DNA from: Salinivibrio kushneri
GTDB taxonomy: Bacteria; Pseudomonadota; Gammaproteobacteria; Enterobacterales; Vibrionaceae
Assembly (NCBI RefSeq): GCF_005280275.1
Contig: NZ_CP040021.1
Location: 1,823,001 to 1,887,000, forward strand
DNA: 64,000 nt
Reading direction: 5' to 3'
The first letter of the stretch is position 1; each line of letters opens with the position of its first letter. The notes beneath the pieces are model-generated. The model saw nothing but the letters and a program-made list of their open reading frames with translations. It had not been told where the DNA came from and did not search any database. This document shows, in pieces, positions 27,293-35,988 of this stretch. The position numbers and the translations under genes are program-made.

Positions 27293-28642
27293 TTACCTTA
27301 CAATAACTACAAATACAGATATGTTTACCAAGACTAAGATTAGGTAGTAAAAAATACTATTGAATCTTTCATCGGTTTTAATAAAAACACAATACTGGAT
27401 AATGATATTTATAAATAATAATGATATCGATGTTCCAATAGCAGCACCTATCGCCCCATAAATAGGAATCAAAACATAGTTAGAACCTACAAGCAACAAC
27501 AGGGAGCCTAAAGTAGTATAAAGCGATATATTTGCATGTCCTGCCATCATTAATAGTCGTCCATTAGGGCCAAATGCTATCGCATTAATAAAAGATAAAG
27601 ATAAGACTATAAGTACAGGGTAACTTTCTTGGTATGCTCCAAATGTGGAAAGTAATTTTTCTCCAAAAATAATATATATAGAAAAAATCAAGCTTGCAAC
27701 TGAAACTGAAAAGTACTTATTGAAACAATACTCTTTTATAAGTCCTTTCTTATCATTTAACGACAATGCATATTTTAAGCGTGGAGAGATTAGAGGTGAC
27801 ACTAGCTCATTACCAAGCCGTACTAATAGAGCAAGTTTAGCAGCCACGGCGTATTCTGCAGTTTGGTCCGTCGAGAGAAAAAAACCAATCATTAATAGAT
27901 CGATTTTCTCTACACCTTGATGTACTAGTTTAGTGAGCATCAACTTGCACGAGTAAACGTAGTCAGATTTAACAACGGGTATTGATATTTCTCTTGTAGG
28001 AAATTTTATTCTCTCAGTAACAAGAAGCCCTACACTGATTAAGGTAGGTAGAGTCAAATAAACGATAAAAAACATCATAGACTCTACTCTAAAAATCACT
28101 AACCCGAATAGTATTAACGCTTTCACTAATGTACTTGTTAATGATATCTTTAGCGCTACTTCCGGACATTTGTTTGCTTGGAAAAATGATGTGTAAAGCG
28201 TTAGAGATAAAGAAAATAAAGCATTAATGGATAGCAAACAAATCCAAAACCATTCGTTAGAGAAGCCACTTTTGCTGAAAATAGCCCAACCAATAATAAA
28301 GACGCACTCAATCAAAAGAAGTGCAACAATACTTATCGAATGAAAACGATCTAGCAGCGTGCCACCTAATAATACGGTTCTGGGTTGAGTAAAATTCGCC
28401 ACTTTATAGATGATAGTTTTATCAAAGCCAAGCGTTACGAGTATCAAGATATAAAAGAATATAGCTTGAAAAAAAACCATCTCACCGTAGACACTTTTAC
28501 TGAAAACTTGATTTATTAAATATACACTAAAAAAACCTATTCCCATCGAAGCTATTTTATTAGCTAGACCCCAGCTAATAACACTTTTATACTTATGTAA
28601 CATTGCAGTCATATTTTTTATCATGACGATATTACATTCCAT
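27293..28642 (-). CDS. Wzx-type polysaccharide flippase
   Basis: 449 aa with about 12-14 hydrophobic segments, beginning GLANKIASMGIGFFSVYLINQVF, the usual first helix of the MATE/MOP flippase family (PST group). DQTAEYAVAAKLALLVRLGNEL in the middle is a typical family loop. It would move lipid-linked repeat units across the inner membrane. Several ATGs occur in the first 14 codons; the longest is given, but the start may be up to 13 codons later. It follows cysN by 41 bases and precedes the sulfotransferase by 8. Confidence 0.88.
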   Translation of the reverse strand: MECNIVMIKNMTAMLHKYKSVISWGLANKIASMGIGFFSVYLINQVFSKSVYGEMVFFQAIFFYILILVTLGFDKTIIYKVANFTQPRTVLLGGTLLDRFHSISIVALLLIECVFIIGWAIFSKSGFSNEWFWICLLSINALFSLSLTLYTSFFQANKCPEVALKISLTSTLVKALILFGLVIFRVESMMFFIVYLTLPTLISVGLLVTERIKFPTREISIPVVKSDYVYSCKLMLTKLVHQGVEKIDLLMIGFFLSTDQTAEYAVAAKLALLVRLGNELVSPLISPRLKYALSLNDKKGLIKEYCFNKYFSVSVASLIFSIYIIFGEKLLSTFGAYQESYPVLIVLSLSFINAIAFGPNGRLLMMAGHANISLYTTLGSLLLLVGSNYVLIPIYGAIGAAIGTSISLLFINIIIQYCVFIKTDERFNSIFYYLILVLVNISVFVVIVR

Positions 28643-28683
28643 CTATGTAATAATTCAATTGAAGTAGCAAATACTTATTTAAA

Positions 28684-30096
28684 TTAGGAAACACTCAAAC
28701 AACCCCACTCGGGATAGTACTGACGGATATACGCATTCAAGGCTTTTTCTGCCTCGGTGTAAGTGCGTGTGGTTTGTTCACTATTTTCATTGAGGCTCTT
28801 TACCATGCCGGCGCCGACGGTAAGATTGCTATAGCGGTCAATCAACACAAAGGCACCGGTTTTGGGTAAAAACTGATAGCTGTCTAGTGGCGTGCTCTCG
28901 GTAAGTGTAAAGTCGGCAAGGCCAATTTCGTTCAACGCGAGACTTTCGCTATTTGGCGCATGGGTTTCGAGTGTATTGACATCAATTTTGTGCTGAATGT
29001 CGGTGATCTTGCCTGTCGCCATATGGGTGGCGAATTTCACCCATAAGTCTTTATGTGTGCGCAGAGGCGCTTCATCCATCCACACTACATGGGCGCTAAA
29101 CTGGTTAGTCACGCTAGGTTCGTGACCGGTGTGCACCAACATATCGCCGCGTGAGATATCTATCTCATCTTCAAGTGTTAAGGTAATGGCGTTGTCGGGG
29201 TAAGCGCAGTCTAATTCACCATCGTAGGTATAGATAGAGGCAACCACCGATTGTTTGCCGGATGGCAACACGGTGACATTATCGCCGACTCGCACTGTGC
29301 CAGAAGTTAAGGTGCCGCAGTAACCACGGAAGTTAAGGTTAGGGCGGTTAACATATTGCACCGGAAAGCGCATATGCTCGGTATCTTTGTCTTGTGCGAC
29401 CTTGACCGTCTCGAGCAGCTTCATCAAGGTGGCGCCGGGGTACCAGTCCATTTGCTCACTAGGGGTCACCACATTGTCGCCTTTCAGCGCCGAAATAGGC
29501 ACAAAGCGAATGTCATCAATCGCAAAGTGCTTCGCCATGTCACGGTAATCGGCTTTAATTTGCTGATACACGGCTTGGTCGTAATCTACCAAGTCCATTT
29601 TATTCACCGCGACAATGATGTGCTTGATACCCAGCAAACTACAAATATAACTGTGGCGTCGGGTCTGGGTTTGAATGCCATGACGGGCATCTACCATGAC
29701 AATCGCCAGTTCACATGTCGACGCGCCAGTGACCATGTTACGGGTATATTGTTCGTGCCCTGGCGTATCAGCAATGATGAACTTACGTTTGTCCGTTGAA
29801 AAATAGCGATAGGCAACATCAATGGTAATGCCCTGCTCGCGCTCGGATTGCAAGCCATCAACCAGCAAGGCCAAGTCAAACGCTTCATCGGTGGTGTTGA
29901 ACTTTTGCGAGTCTTTTTCAATCGCCGCCATCTGATCTTCATAAATCAGCTTGCTGTCATACAGCAACCGACCAATCAGCGTAGATTTACCATCATCGAC
30001 GCTGCCGCAGGTTAAAAAGCGCAGTAAATCCTTGTTTTCATGCACCTGCAAATAGGCTTCAATATCTTTGGCGATTAAATCTGAAGAGTGTGACAT
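28684..30096 (-). CDS. cysN: Sulfate adenylyltransferase subunit 1 (GTPase)
   Basis: 470 aa EF-Tu-like GTPase that, with CysD, makes adenosine 5'-phosphosulfate from ATP and sulfate. G1 GSVDDGKS at 31-38, G3 DTPGHEQ at 110-116, G4 NKMD at 165-168, then beta-barrel domains. No C-terminal APS kinase fusion (unlike NodQ); a separate cysC is present. It lies 3 bases after the DHH gene and before wzx. In most vibrios cysN follows cysD directly; here three genes intervene, so the order is unusual. Confidence 0.95.
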   Translation of the reverse strand: MSHSSDLIAKDIEAYLQVHENKDLLRFLTCGSVDDGKSTLIGRLLYDSKLIYEDQMAAIEKDSQKFNTTDEAFDLALLVDGLQSEREQGITIDVAYRYFSTDKRKFIIADTPGHEQYTRNMVTGASTCELAIVMVDARHGIQTQTRRHSYICSLLGIKHIIVAVNKMDLVDYDQAVYQQIKADYRDMAKHFAIDDIRFVPISALKGDNVVTPSEQMDWYPGATLMKLLETVKVAQDKDTEHMRFPVQYVNRPNLNFRGYCGTLTSGTVRVGDNVTVLPSGKQSVVASIYTYDGELDCAYPDNAITLTLEDEIDISRGDMLVHTGHEPSVTNQFSAHVVWMDEAPLRTHKDLWVKFATHMATGKITDIQHKIDVNTLETHAPNSESLALNEIGLADFTLTESTPLDSYQFLPKTGAFVLIDRYSNLTVGAGMVKSLNENSEQTTRTYTEAEKALNAYIRQYYPEWGCLSVS

Positions 30097-30099
30097 GGG

Positions 30100-31068
30100 T
30101 TATTGCTTCCTATAATACTGGTTCAGCGTGTCGATGAAAGAGGTTAACTCTGATTTGGGTAACTGATTAATCCCGGCCGCGGCTTTGCGACCACCACCGG
30201 TGGGGAATTGCCCACAAACTTCATCGGCACCATGGCGCTGACTGAGCGGGGCGCGCACGCTGACGGTGTAATCTTGCTCGTTCGGGTTAAGTGTTAATAC
30301 CGCATGCGCTTTATCGGGTGCTTGATTGGCTAACTGGTTGCCAAGCACACCACTGATGCGTCTCGCCCACGCCGCATTCGGTAAACAGTAAATGGTGCTT
30401 TCTATGGACGTATGCTCGGGGGCCAATGCCTGCGCCTTGGCCATATCATCGGCATACCCGCCTTGTAGTTGATAATACGGTGACGTGCGATCGGTTTGTA
30501 AGGCAAACGGCGAGTCGTAGGCCATTAACGCGTGATACAACTCCGCAGGCGCAAAGTGTAAATCATCGACGCTGGCGCCGTACCCATTATAATTAATCAA
30601 TACCCCCAGCTCGTTTAAAAACGCTTGTTGGTCGGTCGCGATACCGTGTTTCTCACAGAGCGCATCGGCTGCAGCAACCATGTTATCGCCATACGCCGCT
30701 GCTATTGCCCAAGCCACATAGCGCTCTCCAAGGTGCTGATTAATCAGCAAGCTGGTGCAGGTGTTGGCATCGGTATTAATAAGTGCAGTTAAGTTATCAG
30801 CGACCGGCACTTCCCCGGTACGATGGTGATCGCAATAAAAAACTGGGATGTCACGCTTAATTAGCGCTTCAAGGGCGGTTTTGTTCTTATCCATCGAGAT
30901 ATCGAGCACAGTGACACTTGAGACATCAGTTTGTTGCGCGACTTGATCAAGCAGTTGAATATCACGTTTAACGCCCGTGACGGGCGTACTAGCCTGGGGC
31001 GCCGCTTTTCGCAACTGCAACAACGCGAGAATGCCGTCGGCATCACCATTAAATACATCGTAATGCAT
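30100..31068 (-). CDS. DHH-family phosphoesterase, candidate PAP phosphatase
   Basis: 322 aa. DVFNGDADGILAL (Asp9, Asp11) and VFYCDHHRTG (Asp80-His81-His82) are the metal-binding motifs of DHH phosphoesterases, and TGGGRKAAAG (290-299) is the C-terminal DHHA1 substrate loop. Known DHH relatives such as NrnA cleave oligoribonucleotides and also remove the 3'-phosphate of pAp. Its position between cysC and cysN, with 3-base gaps on both sides, suggests it recycles PAP left by the sulfotransferase, the job CysQ does elsewhere. That function is inference; the family call is firm. Confidence 0.85.
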   Translation of the reverse strand: MHYDVFNGDADGILALLQLRKAAPQASTPVTGVKRDIQLLDQVAQQTDVSSVTVLDISMDKNKTALEALIKRDIPVFYCDHHRTGEVPVADNLTALINTDANTCTSLLINQHLGERYVAWAIAAAYGDNMVAAADALCEKHGIATDQQAFLNELGVLINYNGYGASVDDLHFAPAELYHALMAYDSPFALQTDRTSPYYQLQGGYADDMAKAQALAPEHTSIESTIYCLPNAAWARRISGVLGNQLANQAPDKAHAVLTLNPNEQDYTVSVRAPLSQRHGADEVCGQFPTGGGRKAAAGINQLPKSELTSFIDTLNQYYRKQ

Positions 31069-31071
31069 GAC

Positions 31072-31704
31072 TTAGTTGGCTCCCTTTGGTGCTCGAATAA
31101 ACCCGTGAGTGTCGAGATAGCTCACCACCTGCTGGGCACAGGTTTCAATATCTGCTTGGTTGGTATGCAAATGTATATCAGGCGCGGCGGGTGGTTCATA
31201 AGCCGAATCAATACCGGTAAAGTCAGGAATATCGCCTGCACGCGCTTTTTTGTATAAACCTTTCGGATCGCGGGCCTCACACACGGCAAGCGGCGTATCG
31301 ACAAACACTTCAATAAAAGCGGCATCGCCAACACGAGCGCGCACTTTTTCCCTATCGGCCCGAAACGGAGAGATAAAGGCAGTGAGCACAATCATGCCGG
31401 CATCAACAAATAAGTTAGCCACTTCGCCTATGCGACGGATGTTTTCTTCTCGGTCTGCAGCGCTAAAACCTAAGTCCTGGTTGAGGCCATGGCGCATATT
31501 GTCGCCATCCAGCAGATAGCTGTGTGCACCAGCGGCCAATAATTGATGCTCAACGGCATTGGCAATAGTGGATTTGCCCGAGCCGCTGAGCCCAGTAAAC
31601 CATAGCACCATAGGGGTTTGGTGTTTTTGTTTCGCCCGCGCTTGTACGCTCACACTACTGTTATGCCAGGTTATATTGGTAGCTGGCGTCGAGGTTTTTG
31701 TCAT
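31072..31704 (-). CDS. cysC: Adenylyl-sulfate kinase
   Basis: About 210 aa. APS kinase phosphorylates APS to PAPS. The P-loop [11 protein letters not shown] lies near residues 36-46, followed by [19 protein letters not shown] (APS binding), [13 protein letters not shown] and [12 protein letters not shown]. All family motifs are intact. I start at the ATG (MTKTSTP); a GTG three codons earlier overlaps the permease stop and is possible. PAPS from this enzyme feeds the capsule sulfotransferase at 26.5 kb and may also feed sulfate assimilation. Confidence 0.94.
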   Translation of the reverse strand: MTKTSTPATNITWHNSSVSVQARAKQKHQTPMVLWFTGLSGSGKSTIANAVEHQLLAAGAHSYLLDGDNMRHGLNQDLGFSAADREENIRRIGEVANLFVDAGMIVLTAFISPFRADREKVRARVGDAAFIEVFVDTPLAVCEARDPKGLYKKARAGDIPDFTGIDSAYEPPAAPDIHLHTNQADIETCAQQVVSYLDTHGFIRAPKGAN

Positions 31705-31709
31705 AGCAC

Positions 31710-33431
31710 TCACACAGAATCAAAAGGAAATACAATCGGAATTAATACGGTCACGATCGCGATATACACTAACGTGACCGGCCAGCCCACACGGATAAAG
31801 TCGGCGGGGCGATACTCTCCCGCGCTCATTACCATTAAGTTGGTTTGATAGCCAAAGGGGCTGATAAAACACGCACTCGCGCCATACGCAACCGCCATCA
31901 CCCAAGGCATGGCATCCAGTTGCAGCCCATCGGCAACGCTGAGTGCAATGGGCACCATCAAGGCGGCCGCGGCGGTGTTGGTCATGGTCTCGGTGAGCAG
32001 TACCGTTAACAGTATTAAGCTCAGTAACACAGCGACCGTCGGCACACCGTTAATATGAGACAAAAAAGATTTTGTCACAGACTGTGCCAAGCCGCTGCTT
32101 TGTACCGCAGAGGCGAGCGATAAGGCACAAACTAAAATCGTTAATAACTCGAACGGAAAGCGTCGACGTAACTGACTGCTATCGGCAACCTTGCTCCCTA
32201 CCATCAGCACCAGGTATAACGTCAGGCTTTCTATTAGGCTCATTATGCCCAACGCACCTGCCGCTATCGCCGCGAGAAAGCCCGCGATGGCCGCTGTGTT
32301 TTGCACCACAGAAAGCGGCTGAAAGGTTTTGTAGTCTGATAACAAAAAGAAGTTGCGGCTGATGTTCTGTCGCCGCTCAAAGTCGGGCCCGACCGCCAGC
32401 ATCAGCTTGTCGCCACTTTGAATCGGGTTATTACCCAACTTACCACTGACGGTTTTCCCTTCTCGTGATAAACCAATCACCGCCGCATCAAACCGAGCAC
32501 GAAACCCCACTTGCTTAAGCGTTTTGCCGATCAAGATTGATTCTGGACTGACCAAGACTTCCCGCAAATTCGTCGCGGGGAGGTCACCCTTGTTAAAGGT
32601 GTGTAACCCCGGTAACGCAGTAATTTGATGTACGCGCCGTACATCGCCACTGAATAGCAATTTATCGTTGGCTTGGATGACATCGTCGGGTTTAACCGGG
32701 GAAATTAAGCTATCCCCTCTCACGATTTCAGCGAGAAACAAACCATCAAGTGCACGTAACCCGTTTTTGATGACCGTTTTACCAACCAACGGGCTGCTGG
32801 GCGCCACAGCGGCCTCAATAAAATATTGGCTCTCGAGTGACTCGTCAGTGGTTTGTTGTGGCAACCAACGGCTTACTATCATTACAACAGCGCCACAGCC
32901 CGCGACAAGTGCCGCGCCAATCGGTAAAAAGTCAAATATCGCGATGTTAGGGCCACCTTGTGCGGTGACTAAGCCACTGACCACCAAGTTAGTACTGGTA
33001 CCGACCAATGTTAGCGTCCCACCTAAAATGGAAAAATACGATAGCGGGATCAATAAACGCTGGGGCGCATGCAGTTGCGACTTCATTACCGCCCGCATCA
33101 TGGTCGCGACTACCGCGGTGTTATTTAGGACAGACGAGGCAATAGTACTTAATGCGCCCATTTTTATTAAGCTCGGCAGATACTGGCTATGAGCAATATG
33201 TTTTGCCAAAAAACGCAGCAACACGGTGCGCTCTAACACAATTGCAGCGAGTAACAATAAAACTAGAGTAACGATACCCGAGTTTGTGACGTGGTTCAGT
33301 ACCGTTTGAGTATTGATCTCGCCACCGACTAGCAATACCGCAGTTGCGGCGACAAACATATGGCTTACGCGTTGCTTGGTGGCCACCAGCGCCGTAATCA
33401 ACCCCACCAACACGGTGGCTGTGAGTAACAT
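31710..33431 (-). CDS. SLC13-family permease, putative sulfate importer
   Basis: 573 aa. Two membrane halves, each with several helices ([17 protein letters not shown] near residue 55; [22 protein letters not shown] near 480), flank two cytoplasmic TrkA-C/RCK_C domains ([34 protein letters not shown]). This is the SLC13/DASS layout found next to cysDNC in vibrios, where sulfate uptake is inferred. It is only 12 bases from cysD and overlaps the cysC region. Transport of sulfate is an inference from context. Confidence 0.88.
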   Translation of the reverse strand: MLLTATVLVGLITALVATKQRVSHMFVAATAVLLVGGEINTQTVLNHVTNSGIVTLVLLLLAAIVLERTVLLRFLAKHIAHSQYLPSLIKMGALSTIASSVLNNTAVVATMMRAVMKSQLHAPQRLLIPLSYFSILGGTLTLVGTSTNLVVSGLVTAQGGPNIAIFDFLPIGAALVAGCGAVVMIVSRWLPQQTTDESLESQYFIEAAVAPSSPLVGKTVIKNGLRALDGLFLAEIVRGDSLISPVKPDDVIQANDKLLFSGDVRRVHQITALPGLHTFNKGDLPATNLREVLVSPESILIGKTLKQVGFRARFDAAVIGLSREGKTVSGKLGNNPIQSGDKLMLAVGPDFERRQNISRNFFLLSDYKTFQPLSVVQNTAAIAGFLAAIAAGALGIMSLIESLTLYLVLMVGSKVADSSQLRRRFPFELLTILVCALSLASAVQSSGLAQSVTKSFLSHINGVPTVAVLLSLILLTVLLTETMTNTAAAALMVPIALSVADGLQLDAMPWVMAVAYGASACFISPFGYQTNLMVMSAGEYRPADFIRVGWPVTLVYIAIVTVLIPIVFPFDSV

Positions 33432-33443
33432 TGACCGAACTCT

Positions 33444-34358
33444 CTAGAAGTATCCTTCGCGTTTCTTTTTCTCCATCGAGCCGGCGCTGTCATGGTCAAT
33501 CGTCCGTCCTTGGCGCTCAGACGTGGTCGTCAGCAGCATTTCTTGAATCACTTCGGTCAAGGTGGTCGCTTCTGATTCCACGGCACCGGTCAATGGATAG
33601 CAACCGAGCGTTCTAAACCGTACCATTTTGTGCTCAGGCACTTCACCCTCTCCAAGTGGCATCCGTTCATCATCGACCATAATCAACGTGCCGTCTCGTT
33701 CTACGACAGGGCGTGGCTTGGACAAATACAAACCTGGGATCTCGATGTTTTCCAGGTAGATATATTGCCAGATATCAAGCTCCGTCCAATTTGATAGCGG
33801 GAAGACTCGAATACTCTCGCCCTTTTTCACTTTGCCGTTATAAATATTCCAAAGCTCGGGTCGCTGATTTTTTGGGTCCCAGCGGTGATGCTCATCACGG
33901 AAGGAATACACACGCTCTTTGGCTCGTGACTTTTCTTCATCACGGCGAGCGCCACCAAACGCCGCATCGAAGCCATGCTGGTCAAGCGCCTGCTTTAACC
34001 CTTGGGTTTTCATAATATCGGTGTGCACTGAGCTGCCATGCGTGAACGGGCTGATGCTCATCGCCAGTCCTTCTGGGTTTTGGTGCACGATCAACTTCAT
34101 GCCCGCTTGCTCTGCCATTCTATCGCGAAACTGATACATCTCTTGAAATTTCCATGTAGTATCTACATGCATTAAAGGAAACGGGGGCACCCCTGGCGCA
34201 AAGGCTTTTTTCGCCAAATGCAGCATCACGGAAGAATCTTTGCCCACGGAATACAGCATCACTGGGTTATCAAACTCCGCCGCCACTTCACGCATGATAT
34301 GAATAGCCTCGGCTTCAAGCTGTTTAAGATGCGTCATTTTTTCTGGTGATACAGACAT
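33444..34358 (-). CDS. cysD: Sulfate adenylyltransferase subunit 2
   Basis: 304 aa PP-loop ATP pyrophosphatase that catalyses APS formation with CysN. The PP-loop is [14 protein letters not shown] (37-42 SVGKDS), followed by [32 protein letters not shown] and the C-terminal [20 protein letters not shown], all canonical. AAGGAAACACC precedes the ATG. It is the first of the five-gene PAPS block and lies about 50 bases from wzz. A second, housekeeping cysDNC may exist elsewhere; this window cannot show that. Confidence 0.96.
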   Translation of the reverse strand: MSVSPEKMTHLKQLEAEAIHIMREVAAEFDNPVMLYSVGKDSSVMLHLAKKAFAPGVPPFPLMHVDTTWKFQEMYQFRDRMAEQAGMKLIVHQNPEGLAMSISPFTHGSSVHTDIMKTQGLKQALDQHGFDAAFGGARRDEEKSRAKERVYSFRDEHHRWDPKNQRPELWNIYNGKVKKGESIRVFPLSNWTELDIWQYIYLENIEIPGLYLSKPRPVVERDGTLIMVDDERMPLGEGEVPEHKMVRFRTLGCYPLTGAVESEATTLTEVIQEMLLTTTSERQGRTIDHDSAGSMEKKKREGYF

Positions 34359-34389
34359 GGTGTTTCCTTGAATACTTAAAATTTTTTTA

Positions 34390-34422
34390 GAGGCTAAGGT
34401 CCTAGGTCCTAGGACTCTAGAC
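34390..34422. repeat. Short CTAG array overlapping the wzz stop
   Basis: GAGGCTAAGGTCCTAGGTCC then TAGGACTCTAGACT. The wzz TAG stop (34409-34411) and its last codons (Ser-Leu-Glu-Ser) are encoded inside the array. Confidence 0.8.
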
Positions 34423-35389
34423 TTTCATCTTCATCCTTCCTAAACGCAAATCTTACCAGCACAATCGCGACCCCAAGCATACCGCCAAGCAGCGTTGCCA
34501 GCACACAGATCAATGCGCGTTTAGGGCCGGCTTTTTCTTCAGGGACAATGGCCGGGTCGACGGTTTTGAACACAAATTCGTCTTGCACTTCCGCAAGCAT
34601 CAAGCTTTTGGTTTGCTCTTCAATCAGCTGGTAGAACACATTCTGCATTTGAGTGAGGTTGGTGTTTTCTAGCTGTTGGCGTAAGTAGCCAATGTTGGTT
34701 TTGGTTTCGGCCAGTTTCTCTTTTTTCACATGGGCGTTGATGTCATTCACTAACAGCTCCACCACTTGCTCCGCAAACACCGGCGACTGTGACTCAAAGC
34801 TGATAGTGATTAAGCCGTTGTCTTTTTGTTTATTGGTTTCTAGCTTGGATGAAAACGCTTTATATAATTGCCAATCTGTCGGCATGGCTGGTTGATCTGC
34901 TGGCGCATCGTCCGGCTTTAGCCAAGTTTTTGTCTCTGGGTTGTAACGGTCTGCGTTAATTAGCCATTGATTGGTTTCTGCATCCCACCCTTCAGTGGCC
35001 GCCAACGGCACAGCCAACTGGTGCTTATGTACAAACTCACTAATAAACTGTCGTGATTGCAACGTCGCCAGCGCAATTTGCGTTTCACTGCCGCCACCAC
35101 TGCCAAGGTTAACCCCGGCTAGCGAGGCCAAACCGCCCAATTGCCCGGCCATGCTGGCTAAACCATTACCGCCAGATTCATTGGCAGGCGCCAGTAAAGC
35201 CTCGGATTTGTAGGTATTGGGAAGATAAAGTGAGTACCCCACTCCACTCACGGCAAACACAAAGGTAATCGCAATGATCAACCACTTGCCTTGCCATAAT
35301 GCGGCAAAGAGCTCGCGGAGGTCGATTTCGTCATCGGCCGCCATTGGGGGGATGGGGGGAGATTGGTAGTGTTGTGGTGTATTTTCCAT
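34409..35389 (-). CDS. wzz: Wzz-family polysaccharide chain-length regulator
   Basis: 326 aa. N-terminal [18 protein letters not shown] leads into the first membrane helix (about 34-54). The periplasmic region begins [16 protein letters not shown], has coiled coil around [22 protein letters not shown], and the second helix near 290-315 is preceded by [16 protein letters not shown] (Pro-rich motif). It lacks a C-terminal tyrosine-kinase domain and is therefore Wzz rather than Wzc. It sets the polymer length made by Wzy. The extreme C-terminus DEDESLES is encoded by a CTAG array, so its ancestral end may have been different. Confidence 0.92.
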   Translation of the reverse strand: MENTPQHYQSPPIPPMAADDEIDLRELFAALWQGKWLIIAITFVFAVSGVGYSLYLPNTYKSEALLAPANESGGNGLASMAGQLGGLASLAGVNLGSGGGSETQIALATLQSRQFISEFVHKHQLAVPLAATEGWDAETNQWLINADRYNPETKTWLKPDDAPADQPAMPTDWQLYKAFSSKLETNKQKDNGLITISFESQSPVFAEQVVELLVNDINAHVKKEKLAETKTNIGYLRQQLENTNLTQMQNVFYQLIEEQTKSLMLAEVQDEFVFKTVDPAIVPEEKAGPKRALICVLATLLGGMLGVAIVLVRFAFRKDEDESLES

Positions 35390-35397
35390 TCGTTAAA

Positions 35398-35456
35398 AGG
35401 TCCTAGGATCCTAGGTCCTAGATCCTAGGAATAGCACCTAGGTCTAGGTTGTAGGA
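35398..35456. repeat. CTAG array between wzz and the four-helix-bundle gene
   Basis: Runs of TCCTAGGATCCTAGGTCCTA, then GATCCTAGGAATAGCACCTAGG. It lies 9 bases upstream of the wzz ATG, within what should be its leader, so it is probably transcribed. Confidence 0.8.
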
Positions 35457-35517
35457 TTATCTTCAAAATATTAAAAAATTTTTAAGAAAACGCGCTGCTT
35501 TTCTGCTGGGATGGCTA

Positions 35518-35916
35518 TCAATCGCTCACTGCTTGATAGTTATATCCACCCGCTTCCTCACGTACCATCCCTTTACGGCGTTTAATGAGCGCGGCTAGCA
35601 TAGCAGCAATTTCTTTCGCTTCTTGGACGAAGTCCATCCCTGTTTGCTTGTCTATAAACCCAGCTTCGATACCGATATATATTTGGGTGATAAGCTCACC
35701 AGCAGACCCTTTGGCAATATAAAAAAATCTTGCTGATTCCGCGGGCGTTTCACGTTCTTCACCTTCTGCAATATTAGAGGCAACGGATAATGCACTTCGC
35801 ATTATTTGGTCTTTGTAACCGTAATTTTTGCATGCGTCGAACGTTTTATATATCGATGAAGAAAGTCGACAGCTACGCTTCCAAACTTCAAGCCTTTCAA
35901 AATCAAGTTGGCGCAT
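35518..35916 (-). CDS. Four-helix-bundle protein (S23/IVS family)
   Basis: 132 aa. LDFERLEVWKRSCRLSSSIY, RSALSVASNIAEGEER and RFFYIAKGSAGELITQIYI are the signature of the family first described from 23S rRNA intervening sequences, a four-helix bundle that forms pentamers. The biochemical role is not known. Members occur in Vibrio polysaccharide loci between wza and wzz homologues, as here. It is flanked on both sides by CTAG arrays (35398-35456, 35948-35980), which suggests it may travel as a cassette. No catalytic motif. Confidence 0.85.
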   Translation of the reverse strand: MRQLDFERLEVWKRSCRLSSSIYKTFDACKNYGYKDQIMRSALSVASNIAEGEERETPAESARFFYIAKGSAGELITQIYIGIEAGFIDKQTGMDFVQEAKEIAAMLAALIKRRKGMVREEAGGYNYQAVSD

Positions 35917-35947
35917 CTAATCCTATTTCATTACCTATGCTTTATCA

Positions 35948-35980
35948 CCCTAGAACCTAGGACCTAGGCCCTAGGATCCT
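35948..35980. repeat. CTAG array between the SLBB gene and the four-helix-bundle gene
   Basis: CCCTAGAACCTAGGACCTAG then GCCCTAGGATCCTC. Five CTAG in about 30 bases; it starts about 10 bases after the export gene stop. Confidence 0.8.
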
Positions 35981-35988
35981 CTGCCGCT

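Noticed and set aside
29356-29799. 147-aa plus-strand ORF opposite cysN
   Set aside because: Antisense shadow of a fully recognised gene.
32668-33192. 174-aa plus-strand ORF opposite the SLC13 permease
   Set aside because: Antisense shadow; no motifs, and the opposite frame has clear domains.
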